From NCBI GenBank assembly GCA_900239685.1, contig OENT01000062.1, positions 186,001-250,000 of the forward strand: DNA of 64,000 nt. The letters run 5' to 3'. Below are positions 23,317 through 36,900 of the stretch, piece after piece. Source of the stretch: Rotaria macrura (Eukaryota > Rotifera > Eurotatoria > Philodinida > Philodinidae). Under the pieces are notes generated by a model. That model did not search any database. It was given only the letters and a program-made list of their open reading frames with translations, and was not told the origin of the DNA. A program made the position numbers and the translations under genes. How positions within the stretch are numbered: the first letter of the stretch is position 1; every line of letters starts with the position of its first letter.

Positions 23317-24982
23317 ATTATTTGTAAAATTATGCTTTCTTTAAAAATTTCTCAATTAACTAAAACCAGAGTAATAAATTGAAATATTCTAATGTTGAAA
23401 ATTGCCTTGTGTTTTCTCATAGAGAGTTCAATTGATCAGTGCAATGAAATTTACTTGAATGCAAAAAAGAAATATCATGAGTACAGTTTATCGAATTCAG
23501 AAACTTTGGATCTGACCTTAATCATTGATCATAATAATTATTCCCGATAGAATTTTCAGTTATGTGTATCGATAGCAGTTCCTATTACATGATCTAGATT
23601 TGCTTGATTTCGAATAATTGGTTGGCTGTTAAAAATTAAAAAATCAATATTTGAAGATTTATATATGCCACATATGTTTTACTAATCGTACGATGCGTAC
23701 ACTTTCCAATTTCTAATTTTTACATAAATTCTAAAATGTTGGAGTTTGATAAACTTGGGAACCAGCTACCATAACAAAATATGTTGTCCGAAAAAGTAGT
23801 AGAGTATTTTGTCGGCAATCATATGCACATACTTATGTATATAAATGTCGATCATTTTTGGACTAGAACCCACACATTCTTTCATATGCAAGTACACATT
23901 TATGTTAAAAAATCAGATAATCACGAGTGTATTTGATGGATACAATACAATAGTTCAAATAATTAACAAATAGATTTGACAAGAATGCAAGAAAAATCTG
24001 GAATAGCTTTTGGATTTGGCACTTCATCTTTATCAACAGTTGAAAGATTGGTAAAGTGTTCTTGTGAAGCAAAACAAGATGTCTGGCATAGTAGTCCTCG
24101 AAGTTATCATTGACGTCTGTGTTTTATCGATGTAAGTAAATTGTGAAATAGAATAACATGTTCCCAACAACTATCCCCATATCAAGCATCTCACGAAATT
24201 AGTAGTAGTAGTTACCGTAGAATTTCATAGCGGAAGAAAAGCGTGTGTTAACGTTTCAGAAACATTTAAAATTCCATTAAAATACGGTTGTAGATAAAAT
24301 TTCGTGCTGTTTTTTTGGTTGTGTCCATTCGACGAATGAAGTTGAATTATTAACAACTATTCCGTGCGAAAATAGATTCGAATTCAAAATTTTGCTTTCT
24401 ATGTTCCTCAAATGACATATTTCGATTGTAATAAATATTAAATGTAGAAGTAAATCTACTCGATCATAACTATTATATAGATAATCGTTTCTACCATGAT
24501 TCCAATGAAATCTGCGATGAATAGATGTGACTGTTTCACGCATGTGCAAATAATGAAATTGTTTTATGATATTGTGCGATCAAATTACATTCAAATTTCG
24601 GTATCATTAATAGTTTTTCAGAGATGACTGTAAATATAGTATTATAGTCATCGAATCCATTAGAGCATCATGTAATTCTTGGGTAATTGATTTTGCTAAA
24701 CATATGTTAAGTTATCAGAAAAAAAAATGAAAAAAAATGGCTAGCACGTTTTTCAACATTGTGCTAAAAAATTTAACAAAATAATTTACGAAAACTGATA
24801 TATTCAAAAAACCGTTGCTATCAACAATCTTAGCAATCATGTCATTTACTTTAGAATTCATCGAAAAAAAATACTCGTTTTTCTTTTTCTCGTATTTCCA
24901 AATTCCCACCACTTTTCGTCAAATCTAAGCTTCACAAAACAAAAACTAGGGAAGAGAAACTGTGTAAAATTTTCCAAGAAAT
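23317..24982. other. Intergenic stretch with one short coding-like remnant
   Basis: Plus-strand 23983-24112 reads RMQEKSGIAFGFGTSSLSTV followed by ERLVKCSCEAKQDVWHSSPR and a stop; it looks coding but could not be identified. The rest is plain AT-rich sequence. Confidence 0.35.
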
Positions 24983-26164
24983 TCAAGAATTGATTCTCAT
25001 AAAACATTGAATCTTCTGTCGACATATGGGACAAGTACGAAGTGCATATCCACAAGAAACACAAGCACACAGATGCCCACAGGGCATGCATGCTAATATT
25101 TTCTCTTCGGTGAGACAAATGAAACATTCTCCTAATGATTGATTTGATGATTGAGATGAAATCTCTATTTGTTGAATTTTTGATGGAATGATCATGTTGT
25201 CTAAAGAGCCTTGAATATGATCGATTTGTTTTTTAAGAATAAGACAAGCTATCGATAAATCAGTGTCTGATTTAAAATCATCGTTATTCATTTTTAATTG
25301 ATCTTGAATACAACGTTTAACTATTGCTAATGAATACTGTGTACGAAGACGTTGAACAGCAGGCAAATCAAGTCTTGCTAAAACTAAACGGTTGAGTTGA
25401 TCGTCATCAAAGTTTCTTTCTTTTAACGTTCTTTTTTTTGATATTTGAATATTTTGATGTAATTGATCTCCACATAGGTGTCTAGCATAATTGCAATGAG
25501 GGAACCAACGAGCATGTTCTATCATAGGATTATCATTTGCACCCCATTTATGTAATGAACCATTACAATAGAAACATGTCACTGAATTCTCTGCACCACT
25601 ATAAAAAAATCCCGCACGTGCTAAACTTTCAATACTCGGCGTATTGTCTGTCCAAACGGTCGTAGAAAACGTTTCCTCTCGGCGAGACATTTCAGTCATA
25701 CTTGAATGAAATGGTTGAAATTGTTCATTCAACGTTTCGTTCATAATTTTCGGCGAATTCTTCATTGGTGGTATCGAAAGAACAAATGGACATTGTGGAG
25801 ATAGTTTTTTGTGAACTTCAGCCGGGTCATCATTCGCCGTCCATTCGTGGCATATTTTATTACAGTAAATACAAATAACACGATCATTTATATTACATGA
25901 AAACCAACCAGCAGATGCCATCAATTCCCAACTTGGTGTTAAATGTGGCCAATGACTAAGACTACGAATTCGATATTGTTGCGTTACGTCAGATTCATTT
26001 AAACAATACTTATTTGTTTCATTAATAACTTCTTGTTTTGAAATATCTGACTTTGTTGTTAGATGTAGATTGCGATTTTCTGCCTTACCTAGAAGCAAGT
26101 CATTGTTACGTAAAGATGATTTTCTAGTGAAATCTCTTGTTTGAATAATATCAGTTGCAGCCAT
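24983..26164 (-). CDS. Inhibitor of apoptosis protein: two BIR domains and a C-terminal RING
   Basis: Single exon of 393 residues, intact. BIR1 covers about residues 68-128 with zinc ligands C98, C101, H118 and C125. BIR2 covers about 170-231 with C197, C200, H217 and C224, and has the usual GANDNPMIEHARWFPHC. A helical linker follows (about 255-320, where other IAPs carry a UBA-like region). The RING at about 347-381 starts ECFICLTEEKILACMPCGH and ends CPICRQ. IAPs bind caspases or IAP-binding-motif partners through BIR grooves and ubiquitinate them through the RING. The start ATG lies in a CCATGG context. The lack of introns, against the many introns of malic enzyme and CFAP58, suggests a retrocopy-like or intron-loss history. 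BIR1 lacks the last aromatic elements of the canonical groove, so it may be structural only. Confidence 0.94.
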   Translation of the reverse strand: MAATDIIQTRDFTRKSSLRNNDLLLGKAENRNLHLTTKSDISKQEVINETNKYCLNESDVTQQYRIRSLSHWPHLTPSWELMASAGWFSCNINDRVICIYCNKICHEWTANDDPAEVHKKLSPQCPFVLSIPPMKNSPKIMNETLNEQFQPFHSSMTEMSRREETFSTTVWTDNTPSIESLARAGFFYSGAENSVTCFYCNGSLHKWGANDNPMIEHARWFPHCNYARHLCGDQLHQNIQISKKRTLKERNFDDDQLNRLVLARLDLPAVQRLRTQYSLAIVKRCIQDQLKMNNDDFKSDTDLSIACLILKKQIDHIQGSLDNMIIPSKIQQIEISSQSSNQSLGECFICLTEEKILACMPCGHLCACVSCGYALRTCPICRQKIQCFMRINS

Positions 26165-26430
26165 GGCTGAATAATGTAGCTAAAACATCCTTAACTAACG
26201 ATAGCTCCCCTTTTTATATTTTAAAAAATGGAAATATCTTCAACGGTACTTATTAAAACTATTGGCTTTTACCAACAAACCTCTGTATGCCCATTAGTGA
26301 ATATTTTTGTGCAAGTAGGAAAACAACCACTTTGATACTAACAAAGTTCATGAGTCATTTTGTGTTTCGACACATTTGGAAAGAACAAAAACAAATGTTA
26401 TTCGAGTGACTCGTGTTGCAACTGATTTAT

Positions 26431-26812
26431 TTACCTTTTGATATGAATCATATGTATCATATTATGGCGCCATTTACCACCTATTTCATTTCTCTGGAAA
26501 TTTTTCATTTCTAATTCAATTCCAAAGTCAGAATAATTTTTTAGATCTTTCAAAAACATTGTATTGATATAAATGAACTTTGATATTTCCTCAACGGTGA
26601 TGAAGCGAATGAGGTGATTCATGCTCCTCTATTTTCATCAATTTAGAATATCCAATCATCGATTCATATTGCTTTGGATTTTCTTCTTGGTACAAGAATA
26701 AAATTGACTGAACAATAAAACTTCCACTCATCTGTAGCATAGAATCCGTCCATTGCCAAAAATAATCAGAAGCATTCAATCGTTTATTAGGACTACTTTT
26801 TACTATCTAGAC
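26431..26812 (-). pseudogene. Unidentified coding remnant with one frame change
   Basis: Two overlapping minus-strand frames read as one protein: SPNKRLNASDYFWQWTDSML, then VQSILFLYQEENPKQYESMI in the first, and MNHLIRFITVEEISKFIYIN in the second. They join near 26610 with a one-base shift. The composition looks coding but no family was recognised. It could be the tail of a broken gene. Confidence 0.3.
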
Positions 26813-28083
26813 GACGAAAATATTACTCATCATGGTGTAATTGAATATTCCATGCATTTGCCGTCCAACAAGATGTTTGATGTATGTGAACCATTCTTCA
26901 TTTCATAAATCTTGAGAAAGACAGTCTAGATTTTTCCTGACAATCATTATAATTGGAATATATGTTAAGGATTCCAGTGTGTTTTTGTATGCTTAAAACG
27001 TGTATATACTTATGTAAGAATGCTTCTCTTAATGCAATACAATACGAAGGAAGAAGAAAAAAAGCAGTGACATGCCTAGACTATTTCCTGCTGATATTGC
27101 TTCGAGTCTGTACACGTCCATATCATTAATCATTTTTTCTGTTATATATACATCGTAGTAGCAAGAAAGCAGTCAAAAAGAATCAAATTAGTAAATTATG
27201 ATGAATACTGTTCCTTGCATCGATGAATAGAAACAATATTCAGGTAAGATTTTTCTGTTTGTTAAACGACTAATAGAAATATACCTACCAACGATAAAAC
27301 TTACATCAAAGGCAGAGACCCAAGCAGATCACTAAGCCTACCTTCGTAGTTTTGACAGACGAAGAACATGAATTTTAAGTCTGACTCAGATCAGTCAGCC
27401 AGTACAGTTCGCTTTGCCTGTCTGATTTTCTATTCCATATGAAATCTTAATATCTTCAATTAATTATTAACAGATAGTGGATTGTACTGAGTTGATTGTA
27501 AATGATCACAACTCACTATTCGACGTCAGATAAATAGTTCAGGTCATTTTATAAATGAATATTAGCAACGAAATTCACTACCAATATTAAAACATCATCA
27601 AATCAGGAAGGATTAATAAATGAGGAGATCGATTCCACAAAAGAATCAATGTTTTCCAGGAAAAACTTTCAAACTACTCTTTTGAAAGAGTACTCTGCTA
27701 GAATCATTTTAATATTTGATTTTTTAATTATGCACTCAACGCATTTGATATAGTCACTAAATATCCGTTGAATTTTATATTCGACTTCTGATGATTATCG
27801 GGTCTAATTTATTGTTTTCATAATAATCAATTATGCAACTTCTTCTATACCACACAACTCTGTAAAAATAGAGATGTAAAGAGGCTAACCAATGAGTATC
27901 TTTTGAGAAAAACTATATCTGAGACATGATATTTCAAATGTTTTTGGCTCGTATTTCGTTTATTTCGACGAGAAAAAGTACCATTTCGATAAAAATCAAA
28001 TTCATCTCCGTAGATTTGCTCTTAATATAAGAACGAAGTTCGTATATATATGTTTCTTTTACGTATTGAAATGACTGCAAGAA
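26813..28083. other. Intergenic stretch, nothing firm
   Basis: A short patch near 27310-27425 (ACCCAAGCAGATCAC ... GCCTGTCTGA) may be a decayed member of the TACCCAAGCAGACA repeat family. No gene seen. Confidence 0.4.
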
Positions 28084-28545
28084 ATGATTACCTGGCTTCG
28101 CAGCAGTCCTATATATCCGCTATTTCCTATATTTGAAAAACTTATGCTATAATAGACTATATTTTGAGCTTTTCCCCTATATTCCTATATTTTTCAAAAA
28201 ATTGAAGATTCTTCTGAAAAAAATACAAAAATTCTTGATACGCGTTCAACACGTCATTTAAACATTGTCCCTGAAGTCCATAACAAGAAGCAGATATTAG
28301 TGACCAATGGTCGGCGACAATTTATATGGCGCCTATTTCCTATTGGTTCATCTAGATAATGTATATAGTTCACTCATTACATTAATTGTCTTTGTATTAG
28401 CAAAGATTATCTCATAATAGGCATGTTAATCTACAATTGTTAACAATTACATTCTACATTTGTCAATACTATTCTTATCTGGTTCTAGATTACATCTTTG
28501 ATTTAAAAATTCAAATTCTGAACTTGATTTTGCTCATATTTAGAT

Positions 28546-30525
28546 CAGTGGCGGATCCAGGATTTTTTACGGGGACTGGCGGTTTTAAAATTTTTTCATT
28601 CAAAATAATATGAATTTTTCTGAAGTACGCATAGAAAAGTGTGCTTCATTTTTCGCAATTCTCTATTTTATTTTTATTACGTAAATATATAAATTCATGA
28701 AAACAAAACAATTGTTTTTGAGAAAAACTTTAGCAGTAAGTTCGAAAAGACCAACCAATAATCGGACTTTGCAAATTCACCAATCTCTGCTTTAGCATTT
28801 ACATCTAGGCATCAATAAATAAACATCACAATATGTGGGTGTCAGAGTCATGGTACATTCATATAAACAGACTAACTTTCACCTCACATCCACACCAGCA
28901 AAATTCTATTGATGTCAATGATGCTGTTATGACTTGAATCTCTTCCAATGATGAATCTAAAGTCGACTGTGGTCCCAGGAGAAAATTGTCATAAAATAAA
29001 GCAGTATAGAAGTATGTTACACGAAAAGGTTGGCTATTTTAAGGAAAAAATCCGTTCTAAAAAAACGGGAACGCTTTCCAAAATGGAACAGTCTAGAACT
29101 CATTCCACGTTTATTGGAACACCTCTTTTGCTTAAAACATGGAAACTCATCTTTAGGGAACGCATTCTCGGTCATTACCATCTAGATTCACATTCTCTAC
29201 AAGAATCCCCGAAGAGAAGTTAGAACAATATATGTCCAGAGACCTCTTCCATTACAACTCGGCGAGTTCTATCAAACGGTATGGCACGATTTTTCATAGC
29301 TTAAACTGCTGATCAAAATACGCTTTTTAAAATCAGGAGTGCCAGCGGCTGAGCATAACTCACCGAAGATTTCGTCATTTTAGGCATCGCTTTCAATGTG
29401 TCGTGCTCCAGAGCAGTCAATTTTGAATGAAACTTATTGCTAAGGTCAGATGAAAGCATTCAATAGTTTATAGAACGGTGAAGAATGCATTCTTTTCTTT
29501 CTAAGAATGATTTTAGATTGCCTGAAATGCGTTCATCAGTTTAAAGAATCTATTCTTACGTGTTTCATTATAAAAAGGAAAAGAACACGATCTCATTTTG
29601 AGGAAATCCGATTCAAACCGTTCCAAAAAAGAACGAAAATAAATCAATTCTAATAGTTTTTGGAACGGATCTGAACGCTTTCTATTCAATCGAAAAACAG
29701 TTTGCGAATCGAAAAGAAAGCATTCTATAATAGCATGGAACGAGAAAGCATGCGTTCCTTCAAAAACAGAACAGTTCTTTTCCATTTGGAAACGGTTTCG
29801 CTATACTGTAGACCGCGTTCTTTAAGGAAAAGATATCTTTCCATAAGCGCGTTTTCTGCTATTCTTTACGTGAACATTTTTCACTGGAGTGACAGCAAGA
29901 GCTGAATATCACGTGGAATTACTGATTGTGATGTATTTTCATTGTCATCTTGTCGCTGATTGTTACCATTTAAGGCATGTATTTTTTTTGAAAAATTAGT
30001 AACTAAAGGATACATTTCAATCCAAAAAATGGCATTTATATGTCACTTTAAAATAGGCATTCCTCAACAATTGCGTGTTATTACTACATGCCTTATATAT
30101 TTTGGTCAGCATATATTCAAAAAATCAGGTATTTCTAACAAAATCTTCAATACCCCTATCCACACAATCAGCCTGCTCTTTTACAGTTGAGGCTTTCTCT
30201 AGGTGCTTTTGACCACTATAAGCTTTTGTTGGTAACAACTTAATATTCAAGTGTACTTGAATATACTGTCGACGGATGGTAGTTATGACTAATCCGTTTA
30301 CTGTACTTCTCGTTTTTAGCCACATGATCCTAGAGCTTCTTGATTATATATATTTCAAACCGCTTTTTAACAATCAAAGCTGACATCCTTTGGTTACATA
30401 TTCTATTGTAATATCTATTAAATCTTGCGTTTCATCATAGAAACATTTCAAAAATGTTGGCCAGAACTTCTATTCTCATGTGGGTGGCGATATCCGGGTA
30501 GCGGAACTGGTGGATCCACCAGTGG
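28546..30525. mobile_element. Inner hAT-like element nested in the 28092-30846 element
   Basis: Left end CAGTGGCGGATCCAGG; right end on the other strand CACTGGTGGATCCACC. Flanks ATTTAGAT and GTTTATAT agree at 6 of 8. The CAGTGGCGGATCC start is a common hAT-type end. The interior contains a patch (29040-29880) with a different repeated word. No transposase recognised; the 91-codon frame at 28948-29223 has no family features. Confidence 0.6.
29040..29880. repeat. GAACG-word patch inside the inner element
   Basis: GAACG followed by C/G and an A/T-rich trio (GAACGCTTTC, GAACGCATTC, GAACGGTTTT) and the reverse complement AACGTTC-type words occur many times across this stretch. This differs from the words of the two enclosing elements. 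It may be a third nested element or the inner element's own subterminal repeats. Confidence 0.45.
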
Positions 30526-30952
30526 TTTATATATTAATGCCACATATGTCCAATAGTTGAAAATAAATTGAACATCAATTATTATTTTTTGTTTAAAGAA
30601 AATCTTGCTGCTCCATTATTTTTCAAAACTCAATTATATTTTTATTTAGCTAGTTAGATACACGTGCGAAAACAACACATTATCGTCTTCAATGCTGTTG
30701 CAGTGTTTTTTCGATGTCTAAATCTGTTTCTAGAATAAATTTGCGTCCTATATTTTTCCTATATAGTTGAGGGCGATCCTATTGATTTGTAGACCTATCC
30801 TATTAAGGAATTCCTATATTTTTTGAGAAGGCTGCTGCGATGCCAGATAATTACTAAAACAATTCCTAACGATAGCATGGTTTACAACCCATAATAACAT
30901 ATCTATCTACATTTTATACATCGAAAATATATAAAATGAGAAAAAGAAATAA

Positions 30953-30979
30953 TATTGCGTAATTTTCTATTACGCAATA
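30953..30979. repeat. Perfect 11-bp hairpin
   Basis: TATTGCGTAAT and its exact reverse complement are separated by five bases, about 100 bases right of the outer hAT-like element. Confidence 0.7.
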
Positions 30980-33900
30980 AAAATATTCAGGTCATTATTT
31001 GTCTTATGAATTGACCTTGAAGGAGCACGCAACAAAAAGATGAAGGACAAGAACAATGTCCAATCATATAATGAACGAATATAGAGAGAAAGAAGAAAGA
31101 AAGAAAATAACATGGTACTACAAAGGAAACATCCCCAACAATCTCATGAATGAAAATTGAAACACTAATCAGGATAACGTGAATGGTGAAAGATTTTCGT
31201 CGACTATTCTTCACTGAATAAATCAATCTTGATCTTCTTCCAAAGGCATAAGTCAGGGAAATGAATTACATTTTAAAATTGCTAATGTGGTAGGGATTAG
31301 TAAGATGATCAAATAAATGCATTAGAACAGAAAATGGCTCATAGGAGAAGCACAAAAAATATCGCTTCGATGAGAATAAAATGGTTTTTGTTCATTCAAA
31401 TTGTACTTTTTTATCATCAATCTACGAAATATTAGTCAAAAAGATTCAACATCATGTCTCAGGAACAATAGTTCGATCTCATGCATTATGGACATCTTCA
31501 TTCGGTATCAGTCATCGGTTTCATCGGATCTTTTTCAATGCAATTAAAGAAAATTGACATAGAACTGTATGCTTCTACTATACACTTCACAGCTGCAACA
31601 AATCTGTTTTTCTCTTGTTTAATACTATCAATGACACTTTTATCTGTCAGACTTTTTTGAAATATTTTGAAGCAAAGGTATGATTATTTTACCAATAATA
31701 ATTGCTGTCTATTTCTTCATTTTTAACATGACTATCTACACTTTTCCCTCTTATCGAATATTGGATAAAAACTTATGCTATCAACGCATCAATAATGAGA
31801 AATTCTCATATTGGCCAACAAGCGAAGTTCGTGCTTCGCGACTTTTACTTGAAGTCGATCAATAATTAGTGAAAGCTTACTTGTAGTTTATCACGATTAT
31901 TTTATGATTAACTCCAATTTAAACATGTATCCTGAAGTTAAAATATCTTGTAGTATTCTGGTGTCCAAGAGTGAATATACAAAAAAAGAACATTTCTGTC
32001 TACTGATTATTTATTGCTTTTTTCTTGAGTGTGAACCATGGAAAATGTGTATGAAAATAATCTGAAGTCTTTCCACTGATTTTCGGGATTTCATTTAAAG
32101 ATTGACACTTGAATATATTCGATTATTATAATAATGTTAGCCAAAGGCATAATAGACAGGCAGACCTGGTTGACTCTTTGAACAAAGAATGGGGCTCTAG
32201 AAGCGAATACCGTTTCTCTGTTCTCCTCACACCATAGTCATCATCCTATTTATGCCCGATGAATTTCTTTCACTTATTATGAAATATCGAGTGTTGTTAG
32301 TTGAGAACATAGAACATATTCGTTTCAAATAAACTCTTTCAAAATTAGTGTGCCGTGTTACCAAGATTCTTTGTTAATAGTCATTCTTTCCTATACATCG
32401 CCAATCGCATGCATATTATATATAATTCGAAGATAACGAGCATAGTCATTATGATAAAGAGAGATTGATTTCAAATAAAAAATATATTGCTACTAAGGAC
32501 GAGTTCGAAAAATTTATTCTTAAATCTCCTTCTTCACTATACATAGTTAACACAGTTCAGTTGAAGATCCTAGGTTTATTATGATTCTGACTACTGAACA
32601 CGAAAATCGACTGATGAAGTTCATGTATCAATACATTTTTTCTAATCAAATATGCTAATCACAACAGTATTGGTGGAACATCAAGGGAATTAGAGTAAAC
32701 TTCCCTAGTACCTATAATACTACTGCAATATTATGTATAAAGTTTACATGTATAATAGAATCCTACGATTGATGTGAGAAGTAAAAAACAACGAATTCAC
32801 TGTTAGATTTTTTCTTTGTTTTAATTGTTCTCATTTAGTATGTGAGAGATAACCTTGGTTTCTAGGTCAAAAGTATACTTTATGTGTATCTCCTCTTATC
32901 CCATGAGTTCAATAAACTTAAGCGGAGAGCTTAACTTCGAAAATGAAAAGGAAGGGTAATTACTTGAATTATTTTCATCTTGTGTACTAACCTACATTTT
33001 AGGGAAATTATTTTTGCCGTTTTATGATAATCTTTCGATAAAAAGCTAATAGATAATACACATAAGAAGAATCAATCCATACTTCTCATTAAGTTGTGAA
33101 GTCAAAATTTACTTTCATTATTTTTGAGAGGAAAAGTGTTGCAGTGCACATAGTAAGTAAGAAAGATCCACTTAAAATTAACCTAATATAATCATGCGAA
33201 CTCATTTCTATTTTATACATCTACATACAGCAGTGATAAAAGCATGATTAATTTATTGCATCATGTTATTTTTCATCATCAATCAAATTCCGATTATCAT
33301 AATGGGTATCCTAGATGTTCCGAAATGATTTTAAAATCCATCATTCTCGAATTTAAAAAAAGCAACAAACTCTATGCAAATTTGAGAGATTGTACCACAT
33401 AGTTAGTATTGAATAGCTGAAAAGTTTGAACTGTACAGCATTTACTGTCGATGAAAACTTAAAACAACACTTTCACTTACTATTTTTGAAAATTTCCTGA
33501 TCATCTTAATTAATAATGCAAAAAGACTGATGTTTAAAAATAAGAAAAAAAAATCCAATCAGCAATGCTCGTACATTTGATGACTACCTTGATCGATACG
33601 TACTTGTAATCTTACTGATATTTTACCAATAATTTGTTTAGCTATACAAAAAAACACTGAATTTCACGCATTCCTATTTAATATCCTTTTTCTACTATTC
33701 AATATTAATGAAGTTTTTGGCTTTCTAATTTATTCTTGAACATCCCTCATACGTTTTCAATAGACAAAACGCCAATTAATTTTGTAGCACAATGTATTGG
33801 TTCAATGTGATGGATCAAATCATCCGTAGTAGCACCCAAGATCACTTGTATCATCTATGTACGATCTTAATCATCTTGAAACATAACATTTAATAAGTTA

Positions 33901-36900
33901 CCTGATTCTTTAGCTTCTTTATCTGCAGCAGCAGTTCGACTGTGTGTGAAAGCCAGAATATGATCATACAAGAAAACATTATACCTTGAACAGTAATCGA
34001 CTAAGTAGGCCTTGAAAGTATCTTTGTTTCTACCGTTATTACAACGCATTTTCGCTATTAGAAAATCGAAAGAATAGTACATGACAATGAAGTTACAAGT
34101 TCTCATCTGTAGTAAACGTTATAGAGCTCAAACTTTTCAGTCATTCAATATTATCTATGTCGAACAATTTATCGAAGATTCATAGAGTTTTCTGCTTTTA
34201 TTGAATACGAGAATGATGGATGCGAAAAACGTTTGAGAACTTCTACAACACCTCTTATTTGTTCGATGCTGTAACACCAGTAAAAACACCATCACTAGAA
34301 GTTTTTTTTAATTTTCCTATTGAATAAACATTTTTGTCGAACGCCTTGGTAGCAACTGTTTGAATAACGAAGTCAGATTATATTTCTTGAAAACATAGAA
34401 AAGTGTGATATTTAATAGTTGTTTTATTGTTTTCCTTTGTAATTCAATGTCTACCGATGTATTCAATTCTGTTTTGTATTTTAAGATTCGTTATGCTATA
34501 GCAAATGATAGTTGAGAGGATTTATTTCGATTCGGAATATACAGTGGGTATATTCCAAGTATTAAACTTTCTGATATCAAAGAGTGTAAGAAGATAATCT
34601 TACATTTTGTCTCCAAGTAAAAAAAACAGATTCTAAAGTAATAAGGTCCACTTTTATAAAACGAAACAAACATTACACAAGACTATGTTTACCTACGATG
34701 CATGCCTGTGAATAGTTGAATCATTTATTAATTATATAACTACAATGTAAATGTAATCAGTATAGAAGAGTCGAACGCAAGCACAACAAGTTTACTTGTA
34801 ATGACGCTTCATTGACTAATTAGTTTCTCATGGCTTCTATGTAAGTATCGAATATAGGCAAATGTAAAATTTGACGACCGGCTGAACCAATGAAATGCAC
34901 TTCGACATTTGAATTTAAAGAAAAATCAACTATTTAATGTATGTATGATTGTCTCTTGCATGTTGAAGGAATGTATTCATTTGAGATGATGAATAGTGTA
35001 ATCTTATTCAGTTGAAGAGCAGAACCCATTAAAACAATTGGAATCTTTCAAGCTTTTCTTCGTAGCGAGAAACCGTATCAATAGACTATTACGCCACATA
35101 GGTATATAGAAGAAAGCCTATGCTCCAGAGCCAAACGACGAATGATTTAATGTGTGTGGGTTTTTATTTAGTATAATATCAAAACTGAGTCTCACTAAGA
35201 ATTTGAACTAGAATACATCCAGGTCGAACATACACGACAGTATTCAGGGAAAAAACGATCGTTTGCGATTTTTCTTTATGAAGTTTATATACGGTAGCCG
35301 ACTTCCTCCGAATTTCTCTGCAAACGATTGTAAGATTGAGCAATGCGTTACAGTAAAATACAACGACAGACGGTCTTATTAAGGTCGTATACGAAGTCTG
35401 TGATGGTTGACCCAGACAGACTTACTCAATTATTTTTTCATGATTACCATGCTTTCTTAATCGAACAAAGTTTTCTAGAATGTCTTTTTTGATATTCTCT
35501 AGCATCAGTTTCCTAGATTTATTGTATATTGCCAGAAATAATTGTGCACGCGTACATCGTTCGTTTCACATACAGATGCACCGAATCCAGCTCAAGTTGA
35601 ATTCATTGCCGATTGTTTGATAGATTTTTTCTGAGGCTAATTAGACTTGGAATCGAAATTTTCTTGAGCATTGAGTAGGACTTGACTGGAGTTTGACTTG
35701 CTGTTAAATTGTAATTGGCTGAAGATCGATGTGCTGGTGCTCCTTATTTAAGTCAATTTTTATCCTTGGTGATGGCTGCCAATGCCAAGAATTTCATTTT
35801 ACACATGTTCTATTCGATCCATCCCTGGTTGAGAGTATACTGTTTATTTAAGGAAAACCGATTCAAGTGATTTATGTGCATGCCTAATCAACTCTGACTT
35901 CCTTTTCGCACTCAAGTCGTCTATCTACATATGTATTCACACACTTTATCGTTAGGTTTTGAGCGTAAACAAGTTTTCAATGTTCTAAATTTTTTTATAC
36001 CAGGTATTCTTCGAGATTGTTTGCAGGCTCATCATCCATCAATACCCCTTCTCTATTGATAAAGTTATTGTTTGCACTGACTGATAGGAAAAAACAAAAT
36101 TGTTTTTCTATAATGTATTCGGTAGTGGAGAATAGCTGCACTTCTACTCTGCATTACTTTTTGTGAGAATTATATTCTCGTTCTCTCTCGTCAATAGCTA
36201 CGGGATACAACTTACTTCAATTAAATAGTACTTTTCTTCTGTTAAAAATAATTTACGATCGATAACATTGATTTCCACTCAGGACAATGAACAACAAGCT
36301 TATGATTGAGTTACCTTCAGCGTCCAATCAATTGCAAAACACTGGAATTCTTTAAAGAATGAATTATTATTGTGAAACGGGTTTGTTTACTTTTCATATG
36401 ATGCATTGATGTATTTAATGTTCTGATGCATGTGTTTTGTATAGACAAACTGTTTCTCTTACCAATTTCCAGCAATACTAAACGGCTTTTTATCGTTACA
36501 AAACAAAAAGATGTTGATCGATTATGACATTCGCTTTTCCTTGGTTGCTGTTCGTTTTGGATGATGTGTATGTATAAGAAAGAATATTCTTTAGTTGTAG
36601 TGAAGAACTTAATTTCAGCTAAGTTTCATGACAGATTTACAGAGCATGGTTCGGATGAAACATTAGTATTCTATTGGTAAATTTCCAAAGAAATTCGATA
36701 CTTTATCAGCAAAGTGCTAGCGACACGAATCCTCTCAGAACTTGCATTAAGACTAGGATTTCTATCTATAAGCAAACTGTCGACCGAAACAAAGAGTGCC
36801 AGTTGATGAGTTCCCCTCGTTATTTGCTATCTACGACTTTCTACTGCCGTCAAGACATTGACTTTTCAAATCGAACAAACCACTGGCGTTAAGTGTCAGT

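Larger units (their letters stand above)
28092..30846. mobile_element. Outer hAT-like element of a nested pair, near-exact 8-bp duplication
   Basis: Left end CTGGCTTCGCAGCAGTCC and right end on the other strand CTGGCATCGCAGCAGCCT. Flanks ATGATTAC (28084-28091) and ATAATTAC (30847-30854) match at 7 of 8 positions. CCTATATTT words iterate just inside both ends. It is interrupted by the 28546-30525 element. Apart from that its own sequence amounts to about 0.8 kb, so it is non-autonomous. Confidence 0.75.

Noticed and set aside
33867-34106. 79-codon minus frame with a protein-like end
   Set aside because: A faint resemblance to galactosyltransferase motifs was considered but is too weak to support.
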